A stretch of DNA of 64,000 nucleotides from Citrobacter sp. On2M (GCF_018035235.1 NZ_WPCV01000004.1:1240001-1304000); one strand, 5' to 3'; shown: positions 52,254-62,509, counted from the first letter of the stretch. Numbers and translations are program-made. The notes: generated by a model from the sequence alone, not told the origin.

Positions 52254-53096
52254 ATGCATTCATTACAACGAAAAGTACTGCGTACTATTTGCCCGGACCA
52301 AAAAGGTCTGATCGCACGCATTACGAATATCTGTTACAAACACGAGCTGAATATCGTGCAAAACAATGAGTTCGTGGACCACCGTACCGGGCGTTTTTTT
52401 ATGCGTACCGAACTGGAGGGTATTTTTAACGACGTCACGCTGCTTGCCGATCTGGATAGCGCCTTACCCGAAGGCTCCATTCGTGAATTAACGCCAGCAG
52501 GCCGCCGTCGCATCGTCATTTTGGTCACTAAAGAAGCTCATTGTTTGGGCGATCTGTTAATGAAGGCCAATTATGGCGGACTGGATGTTGAAATCGCTGC
52601 GGTGATCGGCAACCACGAGACGCTGCGCTCCTTGGTTGAGCGATTCGATATTCCGTTTGAGCTGGTCAGCCATGAAGGTTTAACGCGTGACGAGCATGAC
52701 CAGAAAATGGCCGACGCTATCGACGCGCACCAACCGGACTATGTCGTGCTGGCAAAATACATGCGCGTTCTGACACCTACATTTGTTTCCCGCTTCCCGA
52801 ATAAGATTATCAATATCCACCATTCATTCCTGCCAGCGTTTATTGGTGCTCGCCCTTACCATCAAGCCTATGAGCGCGGCGTGAAGATCATCGGTGCGAC
52901 GGCGCATTATGTGAATGATAATCTCGATGAAGGTCCAATTATTATGCAGGACGTGATTCATGTGGATCACACCTACAGTGCAGAAGATATGATGCGCGCA
53001 GGTCGTGACGTTGAGAAAAATGTATTAAGCCGCGCGCTGTATCAGGTTCTGGCTCAACGCGTCTTTGTTTACGGTAACCGAACGATTATTCTGTAA
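52254..53096 (+). CDS. purU: Formyltetrahydrofolate deformylase PurU
   Basis: 280 residues, start MHSLQRKVLRTICPDQ as in E. coli; the frame is open further upstream through the end of ychJ. N-terminal ACT domain senses glycine and methionine. The C-terminal formyltransferase fold has the catalytic Asn-His-Asp (IINIHHSFLPAF, GATAHYVNDNLDEGP). Releases formate for purine synthesis from 10-formyl-THF. Confidence 0.97.
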   Translation: MHSLQRKVLRTICPDQKGLIARITNICYKHELNIVQNNEFVDHRTGRFFMRTELEGIFNDVTLLADLDSALPEGSIRELTPAGRRRIVILVTKEAHCLGDLLMKANYGGLDVEIAAVIGNHETLRSLVERFDIPFELVSHEGLTRDEHDQKMADAIDAHQPDYVVLAKYMRVLTPTFVSRFPNKIINIHHSFLPAFIGARPYHQAYERGVKIIGATAHYVNDNLDEGPIIMQDVIHVDHTYSAEDMMRAGRDVEKNVLSRALYQVLAQRVFVYGNRTIIL

Positions 53097-53177
53097 TCAC
53101 CAATAATATGAATTGATTAGCTTTACTGCGTTACGGATGAAAAGTACGCAAACAGTTCATGTTAAGCAAAGGAATGC
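53097..53177. other. purU-tyr gap
   Basis: Non-coding AT-rich stretch before the tRNA promoter. In E. coli Fis binds upstream of the equivalent promoter; individual Fis sites were not assigned. Confidence 0.35.
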
Positions 53178-53212
53178 TTTACAGCGGCGCATCATTTGAT
53201 ATGATGCGCCCC
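53178..53212 (+). promoter_or_regulatory. tRNA-Tyr promoter with stringent discriminator
   Basis: -35 TTTACA (53178-53183), 16-base spacer, -10 TATGAT (53200-53205), then GCGCCCC, the GC-rich discriminator typical of stringently controlled stable-RNA promoters. It closely follows the E. coli tyrT promoter. Confidence 0.92.
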
Positions 53213-53251
53213 GCTTCCAACGGAAGCAGGCCAGTAAAAGCATTACCCCGT

Positions 53252-53336
<85 letters not shown>

Positions 53337-53370
53337 TTATTCAGCTAGTTCACAAAATCAGTATACCCCA

Positions 53371-53455
<85 letters not shown>

Positions 53456-53501
53456 TCATTTCATATAGCACCAACACCGAATTCATCTGTAGTGCCCCAT
53501 G

Positions 53502-53634
53502 CACCTTCCCAATAGGGAAGGATGAGAAGCTTCGACTAAGGTTCGATTCGAGCGTAGCGAGAAAGCGTTGCCGCAGACAACGACCCGAAGGGCGAAGCGC
53601 GCAGCACTGAGTAATCCTTCCCCACCACCTACTT
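53502..53634 (+). repeat. Degenerate tRNA-Tyr 3'-end repeat (rtT-like)
   Basis: After the tRNAs: a perfect hairpin CCTTCCC-AATA-GGGAAGG, then CTTCGACTAAGGTTCGATTC, which resembles the tRNA T-arm, and after about 60 bases AATCCTTCCCCACCACC, which resembles the tRNA 3' end. This fits the rtT/tpr repeats behind E. coli tyrTV, here as one broken copy. Confidence 0.65.
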
Positions 53635-53679
53635 CTCCAGTAACACTTCAGCTAAATACATCTTCTTGCAAACAACCAT

Positions 53680-53706
53680 AAAAAAACCCCGCCGAAGCAG
53701 GGTTTG
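53680..53706 (-). terminator. narI terminator
   Basis: On the minus strand a nine-base stem with two wobbles closes a stable TTCG tetraloop (AAACCCTGC/GCGGGGTTT) and runs into TTTTTT. It lies about 20 bases beyond the narI stop. Confidence 0.88.
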
Positions 53707-53724
53707 TCTTATACAGATAACCGA

Positions 53725-54402
53725 TTAGTGACGCGCTCGTACAATCTGGTATTTACGCGTCAGGTACTCGACCGGAACGCTCCAGATGTGCACCAGGCGC
53801 GAGAATGGGAACAACAGGAACAGCGTCATCCCCAACACCAGGTGCATACGGAAAATAAACGCGACACCATCCAGATATTGAGACGCTCCGCCTTGGAAAG
53901 TCACCACAGACTGTGCCCAGTTCACCAGCTTCATCATCTCGCTGCCGTCCATATGCTGGGCAGAGAACGGAATGGTCAACAGGCCCAGCGCACACTGAAC
54001 CACCAGCAGGGAAAGAATCAAAATATCTGCTGCAGTCGTGGTTGCACGCACACGTGGGCTGAACAGACGGCGTTTAAGCAGTAAAACGCCACCAACCAGG
54101 CACATCACGCCGGATGCCCCGCCCGCAAACATCGCCATCTTCTGCTTCACTTCGAGCGGCAGCCACGCTTCATACATCCAGTGCGGCGTTAACATACCAA
54201 GGAAGTGACCGGCAAAAATACCCAGAATCCCGATATGAAACAGGTTTGACGCCATGTTCATCCCTTTACGATCCAGCATCTGGCTGGACGCCGCACGCCA
54301 GGTGTACTGTCCGTAGTCATAACGCAGCCAGCTGCCGATCAGAAAGACTGAACCTGCAATGTACGGATAGATGTCAAAGAAGAACGTATTCAGGAAGTGC
54401 AT
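53725..54402 (-). CDS. narI: Nitrate reductase gamma subunit NarI (cytochrome b)
   Basis: 225-residue diheme membrane subunit with five helices that takes electrons from quinol on the periplasmic side and passes them to NarH. Start [15 protein letters not shown], adjoining the narJ stop (TAATG). Histidines in [17 protein letters not shown] and [10 protein letters not shown] serve as haem ligands. A long in-frame upstream extension belongs to narJ. Confidence 0.97.
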   Translation of the reverse strand: MHFLNTFFFDIYPYIAGSVFLIGSWLRYDYGQYTWRAASSQMLDRKGMNMASNLFHIGILGIFAGHFLGMLTPHWMYEAWLPLEVKQKMAMFAGGASGVMCLVGGVLLLKRRLFSPRVRATTTAADILILSLLVVQCALGLLTIPFSAQHMDGSEMMKLVNWAQSVVTFQGGASQYLDGVAFIFRMHLVLGMTLFLLFPFSRLVHIWSVPVEYLTRKYQIVRARH

Positions 54403-55112
54403 TATTGCTGTCCTCCGGTGGTGATATTCAGATACTGCGGCGCAACGGCCCCGGCAAAACGACGCTGATAAGCGGTGATTTCCGACTCGCCACACCCCTG
54501 ATCGGCGAAGAATTTCACTTGCTCTTCTTCCCAAACTGCATCCAGCGCTTGTGGGGTATCATCACGCGCTTCATCCGCAATCTTTTCAGCCACTTTATCG
54601 CTGTCGATAACGGTATTCGCCAGTTTTAACAGCAGATCAAACAGCACCGCATAACGGCTTTCACGCTGTTGCAAACGTGCGCTGAGCAGCGCCAGAATTG
54701 GTGCTATATCCTGTAATCCAGCTAACGCTTCGCTTTTCGGCAGTTGCGCAAGGTATTCCAGATACAGCGGAAGATGATCGGGAAGCTCGCGGCTGTCGAG
54801 CTGCAAACCGTGCTGCTCATACTGCGACATCAGATCGACCATCGCCTGACCACGATCGCGGGACTCGCCGTGTACATGTTCAAACAACAGCAGCGAGGTG
54901 GCGCGACCACGGTCAAACAGTTCGCTATAGCTTGCCTGCACATCCAGCATGTCCTGCGCAGTGAGATCGCGCAGGAAAACGCCCAGGGTCTGGGCATCCT
55001 CTTTATCCAGGTTTTCAGATGACGCGAGTGCATCGAAAAGTTCCTGCTGATGCTGCCATAAGGCAGCATCCGGGTACTCGAGCAGACGCGAAACAATGAC
55101 GAGTTCAATCAT
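54402..55112 (-). CDS. narJ: Nitrate reductase assembly chaperone NarJ
   Basis: 236-residue dedicated chaperone of the TorD/NarJ family that binds NarG during molybdenum cofactor insertion and holds the NarGH complex until it joins NarI. Conserved [16 protein letters not shown] and [13 protein letters not shown]. Overlaps narH by four bases and narI by one. Not part of the final enzyme. Confidence 0.97.
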   Translation of the reverse strand: MIELVIVSRLLEYPDAALWQHQQELFDALASSENLDKEDAQTLGVFLRDLTAQDMLDVQASYSELFDRGRATSLLLFEHVHGESRDRGQAMVDLMSQYEQHGLQLDSRELPDHLPLYLEYLAQLPKSEALAGLQDIAPILALLSARLQQRESRYAVLFDLLLKLANTVIDSDKVAEKIADEARDDTPQALDAVWEEEQVKFFADQGCGESEITAYQRRFAGAVAPQYLNITTGGQQ

Positions 55113-56647
55113 TGGTGCGGCTCCGTTTTGCTGGTCACATCAACAGCGTCGATGCGGCGGCTGTTGAACAGATTGAATTTAGTATCAGAACCGTGGCAAC
55201 CGTCACCGAAGGTAAAGCCGCAACCGCTTTTCTCCGGGAATGCCTCACGCGCCAGTTCACGATGACTGCTCGGTACCACGAAACGATCTTCGTAGTTAGC
55301 AATCGCCAGATAACGATACATTTCCTGTGCCTGCGCTTCGCTTAATCCCACCTCTTCCAGCGCACGGGTATCAACTTTACCGTCAACGGTTTCCGCACGT
55401 TTGTAGTGACGCATCGCCAGCATACGTTTCAGCGCCAATAGTACCGGCTGTGTGTCGCCTGCGGTGAGCAGGTTCGCCAGGTATTGAACCGGGATACGCA
55501 AACTCTCAACGTCCGGCAGAATACCGTTGCTACCAAGCGTACCCGCGTCCGCGGCAGACTGAATCGGTGACAAAGGCGGCACATACCAGACCATCGGTAG
55601 CGTGCGGTATTCCGGATGCAGCGGCAGCGCCAGCTTCCAGTCCATCGCCATTTTGTAAACCGGAGACTGTTGTGCAGCGTCAATGACGCTCAGCGGAATA
55701 CCATCTTTCAGCGCCTGTTCAATAACCGCTGGATCGTTCGGATCGAGGAACACGTCCAGTTGACGCTGGTACAGATCCTTTTCGTGCTCGGTGCTGGCCG
55801 CGCTTTCGATCGCATCTGCGTCATACAGCAGTACGCCGAGATAACGGATACGACCAACACAGGTTTCGGAGCAAACGGTCGGTTGACCCGCTTCGATACG
55901 CGGATAGCAGAAGATGCACTTCTCGGACTTCCCGCTCTTCCAGTTGAAGTAAATCTTCTTGTACGGGCAGCCGGTGATGCACATACGCCAGCCACGGCAC
56001 TTGTCCTGGTCGATCAGCACGATGCCATCTTCTTCACGCTTGTAGATAGCGCCACTCGGGCAGGTCGCCACACACGCCGGGTTAAGGCAGTGCTCACACA
56101 GGCGCGGCAAATACATCATGAAGGTGTTTTCGAACTGGCCGTACATTGCCTTCTGCATGTTTTCGAAGTTCTGGTCTTTGGCGCGTTTTTCGAACTCGCC
56201 GCCCAGAATTTCTTCCCAGTTAGGACCGCTGGTAATTTTGTCCATCCGCTGACCGGTGATCAGCGAGCGCGGACGGGCAATCGGCTGCGCTTTGCTGCCT
56301 TCAGGTGCGGTGTGCAGATTCTGATAGTCGAAATCAAACGGCTCGTAGTAGTCATCCATGCCCGGTAGATGCGGGTTAGCAAAGATTTTACCCAGCAGCA
56401 GCGCACGGTTACCCATGCGCGGTTGCAACTTACCGTTGATTTTACGGATCCAACCGCCCTTCCATTTTTCCTGATTTTCCCAGTCATTCGGGAAACCAAC
56501 ACCAGGCTTACTTTCGACGTTATTGAACCAGGCGTATTCCATACCTTCGCGGCTGGTCCAGACGTTTTTACAGGTCACTGAACAGGTGTGGCAGCCGATG
56601 CACTTATCGAGATTCAGCACCATGCCGACTTGTGAACGAATTTTCAT
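55109..56647 (-). CDS. narH: Nitrate reductase beta subunit NarH
   Basis: 512-residue iron-sulfur subunit carrying three [4Fe-4S] clusters and one [3Fe-4S]. Cysteine groups CIGCHTCSVTCKNVW, CEHCLNPACVATCPSG, CRGWRMCITGCPYKK (tryptophan replacing a Cys) and CIFCYPRIEAGQPTVCSETC. It relays electrons from NarI haem to NarG. Start overlaps narG by four bases. Confidence 0.98.
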   Translation of the reverse strand: MKIRSQVGMVLNLDKCIGCHTCSVTCKNVWTSREGMEYAWFNNVESKPGVGFPNDWENQEKWKGGWIRKINGKLQPRMGNRALLLGKIFANPHLPGMDDYYEPFDFDYQNLHTAPEGSKAQPIARPRSLITGQRMDKITSGPNWEEILGGEFEKRAKDQNFENMQKAMYGQFENTFMMYLPRLCEHCLNPACVATCPSGAIYKREEDGIVLIDQDKCRGWRMCITGCPYKKIYFNWKSGKSEKCIFCYPRIEAGQPTVCSETCVGRIRYLGVLLYDADAIESAASTEHEKDLYQRQLDVFLDPNDPAVIEQALKDGIPLSVIDAAQQSPVYKMAMDWKLALPLHPEYRTLPMVWYVPPLSPIQSAADAGTLGSNGILPDVESLRIPVQYLANLLTAGDTQPVLLALKRMLAMRHYKRAETVDGKVDTRALEEVGLSEAQAQEMYRYLAIANYEDRFVVPSSHRELAREAFPEKSGCGFTFGDGCHGSDTKFNLFNSRRIDAVDVTSKTEPHQ

Positions 56648-59600
56648 TTTACGCTCTCCTGTACCTGGTCATTGCCTTCGCCATCCAACCAGTTAATGTT
56701 CTTCATCTTACGTACAACTACGAACTCATCGCGGTTTGAACCGACGGTACCGTAGTAGTTAAAACCGTATGCCAGTTGCGCATAGCCGCCGATCATGTGG
56801 GTCGGTTTCGGCGTAATACGGGTCACCGAGTTATGGATCCCGCCGCGCTGCTGGGTGATTTCTGAACCCGGCAGGTTAACGATGCGTTCCTGCGCGTGGT
56901 ACATCATGGTCATCCCGGCCGGCACACGCTGGCTGACAACCGCACGTGCGGTCAGCGCACCGTTGCTGTTGAAAACTTCGATCCAGTCGTTATCTTCGAT
57001 ACCCAGTTCTTTCGCATCGACTTCACTCATCCACACGATCGGACCACCGCGTGACAATGTCAGCATCAGCAGGTTGTCGCTGTAGGTGGAGTGGATACCC
57101 CATTTCTGGTGCGGCGTCAGGAAGTTAAGCGCTTTTTCCGGGTTACCGTTAGACTTCTCACCCATCACCTCTTTCACTGAACGAGTGTCAATAGGTGGGC
57201 GGTAAACCAACAGGCTTTCACCGAAATCACGCATCCATTGATGATCCTGATACAACTGCTGGCGACCGGAAAGCGTACGCCATGGGATCAGTTCGTGAAC
57301 GTTGGTATAACCGGCGTTATAAGACACATGTTCATCTTCCAGACCAGACCAGGTCGGGCTGGAAATAATTTTTCGCGGCTGCGCCTGAATGTCACGGAAA
57401 CGAATTTTTTCGTCTTCTTTATTCAACGCCAAATGTGCATGGTCACGTCCGGTAAATTCACTCAACGCTTTCCAGGCTTTCACTGCGACCTGACCATTGG
57501 TTTCAGGGGCCAGTGTCAGGATCATCTCAGCGGCATCAATAGCCGTGTTTAGACAAGGCTGTCCTTTCGCCGGGCCTTCCGCCTTGGTGTAGTTGAGCTT
57601 ACGCAGCAGATCCATTTCGCTCTGGGTGTTCCAGGCAATACCTTTACCGCCGTTACCGATTTTTTCCATCAAAGGACCGATAGAAGTAAAGCGCTCATAG
57701 GTTGCCGGATAGTCACGCTCAACGGTCATGATGTGCGGCGCGGTAACCCCCGGAATCAGGTCGCACTCGCCTTTTTTCCAGTCTTTTACATCCAGCGGTT
57801 GCGCCAGTTCGGCGGCAGAATCGTGCTGGATTGGCAGCGTAACGACGTCGGTTTCTTTCCCGAGGTGGCCTACGCAGACTTCAGAAAATGTCTTCGCGAT
57901 GCCTTTGTAGATTTCCCAGTCGCTTTTCGACTCCCAGGCTGGGTCAACGGCGGCAGAAAGCGGATGAATAAACGGATGCATATCCGAGGTATTCATATCA
58001 TCTTTTTCATACCAGGTTGCGGTAGGCAGCACGATGTCGGAATACAGACAGGTGCTCGACAGACGGAAGTCCAGCGTCACCACCAGATCCAGTTTGCCGT
58101 CCAGTCCGTTGTCATGCCATTCCACTTCTTCTGGCTTCACGCCGTTCTGCTGGCCCAAATCCATCCCCTGAATACCGTGCTCGGTACCCAGCAGGTACTT
58201 CAGCATGTACTCATGTCCTTTACCTGAAGAACCGAGCAGGTTAGAACGCCAGATGAACAGGTTACGCGGATGGTTTTTACCGTTTTCAGGTTGTTCCGCC
58301 GCAAAGCGAATCGAGCCTTCTTTCAGGGATTTCACGGTGTAATCCACCGGTGTCATACCTGCATTCTGCGCTTCTTGCGCGATATACAGCGGGTTGGTAC
58401 CCAACTGCGGCGCAGATGGTAGCCAGCCCATACGTTCAGCGCGAACGTTAAAATCAATCAGGTGGCCGCTATAGCGGGATTTATCTGCCAGCGGAGACAG
58501 CAGTTCCTGCGCGGTGACCGTCTCATACCGCCACTGACTGGAGTGATTATAGAAGTAGGAGGTGCTGTTCATGTGACGCGCCGGACGCTGCCAGTCAAGG
58601 GCAAACGCCAGCGGCTGCCAGCCGGTCTGAGGGCGCAGTTTCTCTTGGCCGACATAGTGTGCCCAGCCGCCACCACTCTGACCCACACAACCGCAGAAAA
58701 TCAGCATATTGATCAGGCCGCGATAGTTCATATCGAGGTGGTACCAGTGGTTCAGGCCCGCACCGACGATAATCATCGAACGACCGTGCGTCTTGTCGGC
58801 ATTATCCGCAAATTCACGGGCGATGCGCACAATCTGAGCACGTGATACGCCGGTAATTTTCTCTGCCCATGCTGGGGTATACGCTTTCACGTCATCGTAG
58901 CTGGTCGCGCAATTTTCATCGTTCAGACCACGTTCCAGACCGTAGTTGGCCATGGTCAGGTCGTAAACGGTGGTCACCAGTGCGGTAGAACCATCGGCCA
59001 GTTGCAGACGTTTAACCGGCAATTTATGCAGCAGAATGTTTTCCAGTTCTACTTTGCTGAAATGTTCAGTACCTTCACCGCCAAAGTATGGGAAACCTAC
59101 TTCAGCGATGTCATCCTGACTCCCCAGCAGACTGAGCTGCAGTTCGGTTTCATCACCAGATGTGCCGTCACGCTGCTCAAGGTTCCATTTGCCTTTTTCG
59201 CCCCAACGGAAACCAATTGAACCGTTTGGCGCAACCATTTCGCCGTTGCTGTTGATAGCAACAGTTTTCCATTCTGGATTGTTTTCCTGGCCCAGAGCAT
59301 CAACCAAATCCGCCGCACGCAGCATACGACCAGCAGCATAGTAGCCGTCGCGCTCTTCCAGCATCACCAGCATTGGCATGTCGGTATAGCGACGTACGTA
59401 GTCGGTGAAGTACTGGCTCGGATTATCGAGGTGGAACTCGCGCAGCATGACGTGGCCCATCGCCATCGCCATCGCCGCATCGGTCCCTTGTTTCGGTGCC
59501 AGCCACAGGTCGCACAGTTTGGCAATTTCTGCATAGTCCGGCGTAATTGCTACCGTTTTGGTGCCTTTATACCGAACTTCAGTGAAGAAGTGCGCATCCG

Positions 59601-60387
59601 GGGTACGGGTCTGAGGTACGTTGGATCCCCAGGCAATAATATAGCTGGAGTTGTACCAGTCGGCGGATTCAGGTACGTCTGTTTGCTCACCCCAGGTTTG
59701 CGGAGATGCTGGCGGTAAGTCGCAATACCAGTCGTAGAAGCTCAGGCAGGTACCGCCGATCAGCGACAGGTAGCGCGCGCCAGAAGCGTAAGAGACCATG
59801 GACATTGCCGGGATGGGCGAGAAGCCAGCGACGCGGTCAGGACCATAGGTCTTGATGGTATACACGTTAGACGCAGCAATCAGTTCGTTCACTTCCTGCC
59901 AGGAAGAACGAACGAAACCACCACGACCGCGCGCTTGTTTGAAGCTCTTTGCTTTGTCGGCGTCTTCGATAATAGACGCCCAGGCATCTACCGGATCGCT
60001 GTGTAATCTTTTTGCTTCACGCCACATCTTCATCAGACGTTTACGCATCAGCGGGTACTTCAGACGGTTAGCGCTGTAGAGATACCAGGAGTAGCTTGCA
60101 CCGCGCGGGCAGCCGCGAGGCTCGTGGTTTGGCATATCCGGACGAGTGCGAGGATAGTCAGTTTGCTGGGTTTCCCAGGTTACCAGACCATTTTTGACGT
60201 AGATTTTCCAGCTGCATGAGCCGGTGCAGTTTACCCCGTGGGTTGAACGCACGATTTTGTCATGCTGCCAACGCTGGCGATATCCATCCTCCCAGTCCCT
60301 GTTAGTATTGAGAAGCTGGCCGTGCCCATCGGCAAAGGTTTCGCCCTTCTGCTTGAAGTAGCGAAACCGGTCCAGGAATTTACTCAT
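56644..60387 (-). CDS. narG: Nitrate reductase alpha subunit NarG (molybdenum catalytic)
   Basis: 1247-residue catalytic subunit on the cytoplasmic side, reducing nitrate to nitrite at a bis-MGD molybdenum centre. The N-terminal [4Fe-4S] region HGVNCTGSCSWKIYVKNG has the His ligand of NarG. The aspartate ligating molybdenum lies in the NSSYIIAWGSN neighbourhood. C-terminal molybdopterin-binding segment is intact (NDWIEVFNSNGALTARAVV). Same length as E. coli NarG. First gene of narGHJI. Confidence 0.98.
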   Translation of the reverse strand: MSKFLDRFRYFKQKGETFADGHGQLLNTNRDWEDGYRQRWQHDKIVRSTHGVNCTGSCSWKIYVKNGLVTWETQQTDYPRTRPDMPNHEPRGCPRGASYSWYLYSANRLKYPLMRKRLMKMWREAKRLHSDPVDAWASIIEDADKAKSFKQARGRGGFVRSSWQEVNELIAASNVYTIKTYGPDRVAGFSPIPAMSMVSYASGARYLSLIGGTCLSFYDWYCDLPPASPQTWGEQTDVPESADWYNSSYIIAWGSNVPQTRTPDAHFFTEVRYKGTKTVAITPDYAEIAKLCDLWLAPKQGTDAAMAMAMGHVMLREFHLDNPSQYFTDYVRRYTDMPMLVMLEERDGYYAAGRMLRAADLVDALGQENNPEWKTVAINSNGEMVAPNGSIGFRWGEKGKWNLEQRDGTSGDETELQLSLLGSQDDIAEVGFPYFGGEGTEHFSKVELENILLHKLPVKRLQLADGSTALVTTVYDLTMANYGLERGLNDENCATSYDDVKAYTPAWAEKITGVSRAQIVRIAREFADNADKTHGRSMIIVGAGLNHWYHLDMNYRGLINMLIFCGCVGQSGGGWAHYVGQEKLRPQTGWQPLAFALDWQRPARHMNSTSYFYNHSSQWRYETVTAQELLSPLADKSRYSGHLIDFNVRAERMGWLPSAPQLGTNPLYIAQEAQNAGMTPVDYTVKSLKEGSIRFAAEQPENGKNHPRNLFIWRSNLLGSSGKGHEYMLKYLLGTEHGIQGMDLGQQNGVKPEEVEWHDNGLDGKLDLVVTLDFRLSSTCLYSDIVLPTATWYEKDDMNTSDMHPFIHPLSAAVDPAWESKSDWEIYKGIAKTFSEVCVGHLGKETDVVTLPIQHDSAAELAQPLDVKDWKKGECDLIPGVTAPHIMTVERDYPATYERFTSIGPLMEKIGNGGKGIAWNTQSEMDLLRKLNYTKAEGPAKGQPCLNTAIDAAEMILTLAPETNGQVAVKAWKALSEFTGRDHAHLALNKEDEKIRFRDIQAQPRKIISSPTWSGLEDEHVSYNAGYTNVHELIPWRTLSGRQQLYQDHQWMRDFGESLLVYRPPIDTRSVKEVMGEKSNGNPEKALNFLTPHQKWGIHSTYSDNLLMLTLSRGGPIVWMSEVDAKELGIEDNDWIEVFNSNGALTARAVVSQRVPAGMTMMYHAQERIVNLPGSEITQQRGGIHNSVTRITPKPTHMIGGYAQLAYGFNYYGTVGSNRDEFVVVRKMKNINWLDGEGNDQVQESVK

Positions 60388-60699
60388 CGGTTTTCTCCTG
60401 TAGGAGCCTGACGGCTCTCTGATAAATCGACATTGCTTGATTGAGAGCGAAGGTAACGCTCTGAAAGGACGTAAGAATTGATAACGATCAAGGCAGACAG
60501 GGATGAAAAATGAGGGACAATTTTCACATACCCCCTTAGTGGGATATCTATAAATCAGTCAACTAACTGAATTATAATATTTTTTTTAAATACACTTATC
60601 ATACAAATGTTAAATTCTTTATAAGTGGGTATTAAGGGGTATCCCCCCTGCCTGGCATCGTGAAAGCACCATACTCACAGGCAGTTGTTGTGCCCCCAT
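60388..60699 (-). promoter_or_regulatory. narG control region
   Basis: About 310 bases between narG and the Ter site. It contains a perfect FNR box (60478-60491) and several NarL-type heptamer-like TACCCCT/TACCNNT sequences around 60528-60545 and 60630-60650. In E. coli IHF bends this region to bring distal NarL sites to the promoter. Confidence 0.65.
60478..60491. promoter_or_regulatory. FNR box of narGHJI
   Basis: TTGATAACGATCAA is a perfect match to TTGAT-N4-ATCAA. Its centre is 97 bases from the narG ATG, which fits activation at -41.5 with a leader of about 55 bases. Confidence 0.93.
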
Positions 60700-60722
60700 G
60701 ATAAGTATGTTGTAACTAATGA
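60700..60722 (+). other. Replication terminator site, TerD position (Tus binding)
   Basis: Core GTATGTTGTAACTA at 60705-60718 with the key G at 60705, flanked by GATAA and ATGA. It lies in the narK-narG gap, the place of TerD in E. coli, in the same orientation as the site at 2391. Forks moving toward higher coordinates would be blocked. Confidence 0.9.
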
Positions 60723-60726
60723 TAAG

Positions 60727-60755
60727 CAAAAAAAAGCGCGGTCTAACGCCGCGCA
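60727..60755 (-). terminator. narK terminator
   Basis: On the minus strand stem GCGCGG/CCGCGC (60736-60741 with 60749-60754), then T8. About 25 bases beyond the narK stop. Confidence 0.9.
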
Positions 60756-60781
60756 ATGGATAATCAACAGTTACTGCTTTT

Positions 60782-62173
60782 TTACTTTTTAGAATGACGT
60801 CCGTATACCGCCCAGGTGATAACCACACAAGCGACATAGAAGATCAAAAAGACTTTCATCGCACCGACCGGAGAACCGGTTAATGCCAGGGATGTACCAA
60901 ATGCTTTCGGAATAAAGAAGCCGCCGATCGCACCAATAGCAGAGATAAAGCCCAACGCCGCCGCCGTATCGGTTGCTGCTTCACGCATCGCTTTCTCTTC
61001 TGAACCGCCTTCAGCTTTTACTCTGTCCATCGTCAGTTTACGGAAGATAACGGAGATCATCTGGAAGGTTGAACCACTCCCCAGCCCGGCCGTCAGGAAC
61101 AGCGCCAGGAACACTGCGAAGAAAGCAATGAAGTTGCCTCCGACACCATTTGATGGCAGCGTCAGGAACAATAAGGCACTGAAAATAGCCATCAGCACGA
61201 AGTTCACCAGTGTGACACGGGTTCCGCCCAGACGGTCAGAGATTGCTCCACCTGCAGAACGCGCCAAAGCACCAATGAACGGGCCAAAGAAGGCGTAATG
61301 CAGGATCTGCACCTCAGGGAATTGCGTTTTCGACAGCATCGCAAATCCAGCTGAGAAACCGATAAAGGAACCGAAGGTCGCCAGATACAGCAGGCTCATA
61401 ATCCACAAATGCCCGCGTTTCAGCACTGGTAATTGCTCTTTCAGCGAGGCTTTGGAGGTTGCCAGTTCGTTCATACCGAACCATGCGGCCAGCGTGAAAA
61501 TAGCGAGGAATGGCACCCAAATCCATGCGGCATTTGCCAGATACAACTGCGTGCCATCCGGTTGTGCAACGCCGTGGCTACCGAACGCGGCAAAGATTGA
61601 CAGTGAAACCACCAGCGGAGCGACCAACTGCATCACGCTGACACCCATGTTGCCCAGGCCACCGTTCAGCCCCAGCGCGCCACCCTGTTTCTGTTTTGGA
61701 AAGAAGAAACTGATATTTGCCATGCTGGAAGCAAAGTTCGCGCCGGCAAAACCGCACAACAGAGAGATAATTATAAAGGTACTAAATGGCGTGGAGGTAT
61801 CCTGCACCGCAAAGCCTAACCATACACAAGGAATGATCAGGATACCGGTACTGAATGCCGTCCAGCGACGGCCACCAAACAGGGGAACCATGAAGGAATA
61901 CGGTACACGCAGCAACGCGCCGGACACCGAGGGTAATGCCGTCAACATGAACAGTTGTTCGGTAGTGAAATCAAATCCAACTTTCGGTAAATTCACCGCC
62001 ACGGCGCTAAATAACATCCACACACAAAACGCCAGCAGCAAGCAAGGAACGGAAATCCACAGGTTACGGCTGGCGATTCGTTGACCACGCTGTTGCCAGA
62101 AGGCGGGATCTTCCGGCCGCCATTCGGTAATTACAGCTCCAGATGCCCTTTCCGGGGCAGATGAGTGACTCAT
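60782..62173 (-). CDS. narK: Nitrate/nitrite antiporter NarK
   Basis: 463-residue major facilitator with 12 helices. Nitrate-signature motifs GLNGGLGNMGVSVMQL and GLGSGSTFQMISVIFR, and two substrate arginines in the helices (LLRVPYSF, LARSAGG). Exchanges nitrate for nitrite across the inner membrane. Start MSHSSAPERASG, preceded by GAGGTG; 12 upstream in-frame codons are not conserved. Confidence 0.97.
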   Translation of the reverse strand: MSHSSAPERASGAVITEWRPEDPAFWQQRGQRIASRNLWISVPCLLLAFCVWMLFSAVAVNLPKVGFDFTTEQLFMLTALPSVSGALLRVPYSFMVPLFGGRRWTAFSTGILIIPCVWLGFAVQDTSTPFSTFIIISLLCGFAGANFASSMANISFFFPKQKQGGALGLNGGLGNMGVSVMQLVAPLVVSLSIFAAFGSHGVAQPDGTQLYLANAAWIWVPFLAIFTLAAWFGMNELATSKASLKEQLPVLKRGHLWIMSLLYLATFGSFIGFSAGFAMLSKTQFPEVQILHYAFFGPFIGALARSAGGAISDRLGGTRVTLVNFVLMAIFSALLFLTLPSNGVGGNFIAFFAVFLALFLTAGLGSGSTFQMISVIFRKLTMDRVKAEGGSEEKAMREAATDTAAALGFISAIGAIGGFFIPKAFGTSLALTGSPVGAMKVFLIFYVACVVITWAVYGRHSKK

Positions 62174-62509
62174 AGACACCTCTGATACTTGTTTCGATGC
62201 CTGCAACATTAGGGTTTACAGCTGGAGGTAAGTTGATATAAATCAAAGGAAAAGGTGTCATTATTCAGGCCTAAAATTTGTCATTACCCTAAGTGAGTAC
62301 ATAACTTAGGTAAAAAATATGTGGTTTTTCACGCCTCTGCCGTCCCCTACTCCCCCTCGTCCATGAACACTCCCCCTGACGGCAATTAAGAGGTAGCCCG
62401 TTTGAGGTATGGGTATACTCCAGTGTATCGTCGAGAATAACGCCACTGCCTGCAGCATCGTCATTCAATAAGGTTTTCTGTTCTGTGAAATCCGAAGGAA
62501 CAAGTCACC
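62174..62509. promoter_or_regulatory. Divergent narK-narX control region
   Basis: About 335 bases holding the narK promoter (leftward) and the narXL promoter (rightward). A perfect FNR box is at 62233-62246. Several TACYNNT-like heptamers around 62285-62300 and near 62345-62370 are candidates for NarL. AAGGAAC precedes the narX ATG. Confidence 0.7.
62233..62246. promoter_or_regulatory. FNR box of narK
   Basis: TTGATATAAATCAA is a perfect match to the FNR consensus. Its centre is 66 bases from the narK ATG, fitting a site at -41.5 with a leader of about 25 bases. Confidence 0.92.

Noticed and set aside
57051-57063. Third matS-like site GTGACAATGTCAG in narG
   Set aside because: The last base breaks the consensus. 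Similar single-mismatch words occur at 11481 (topA), 25169 (trpA) and 39588 (oppB), so they are background until MatP binding is shown.
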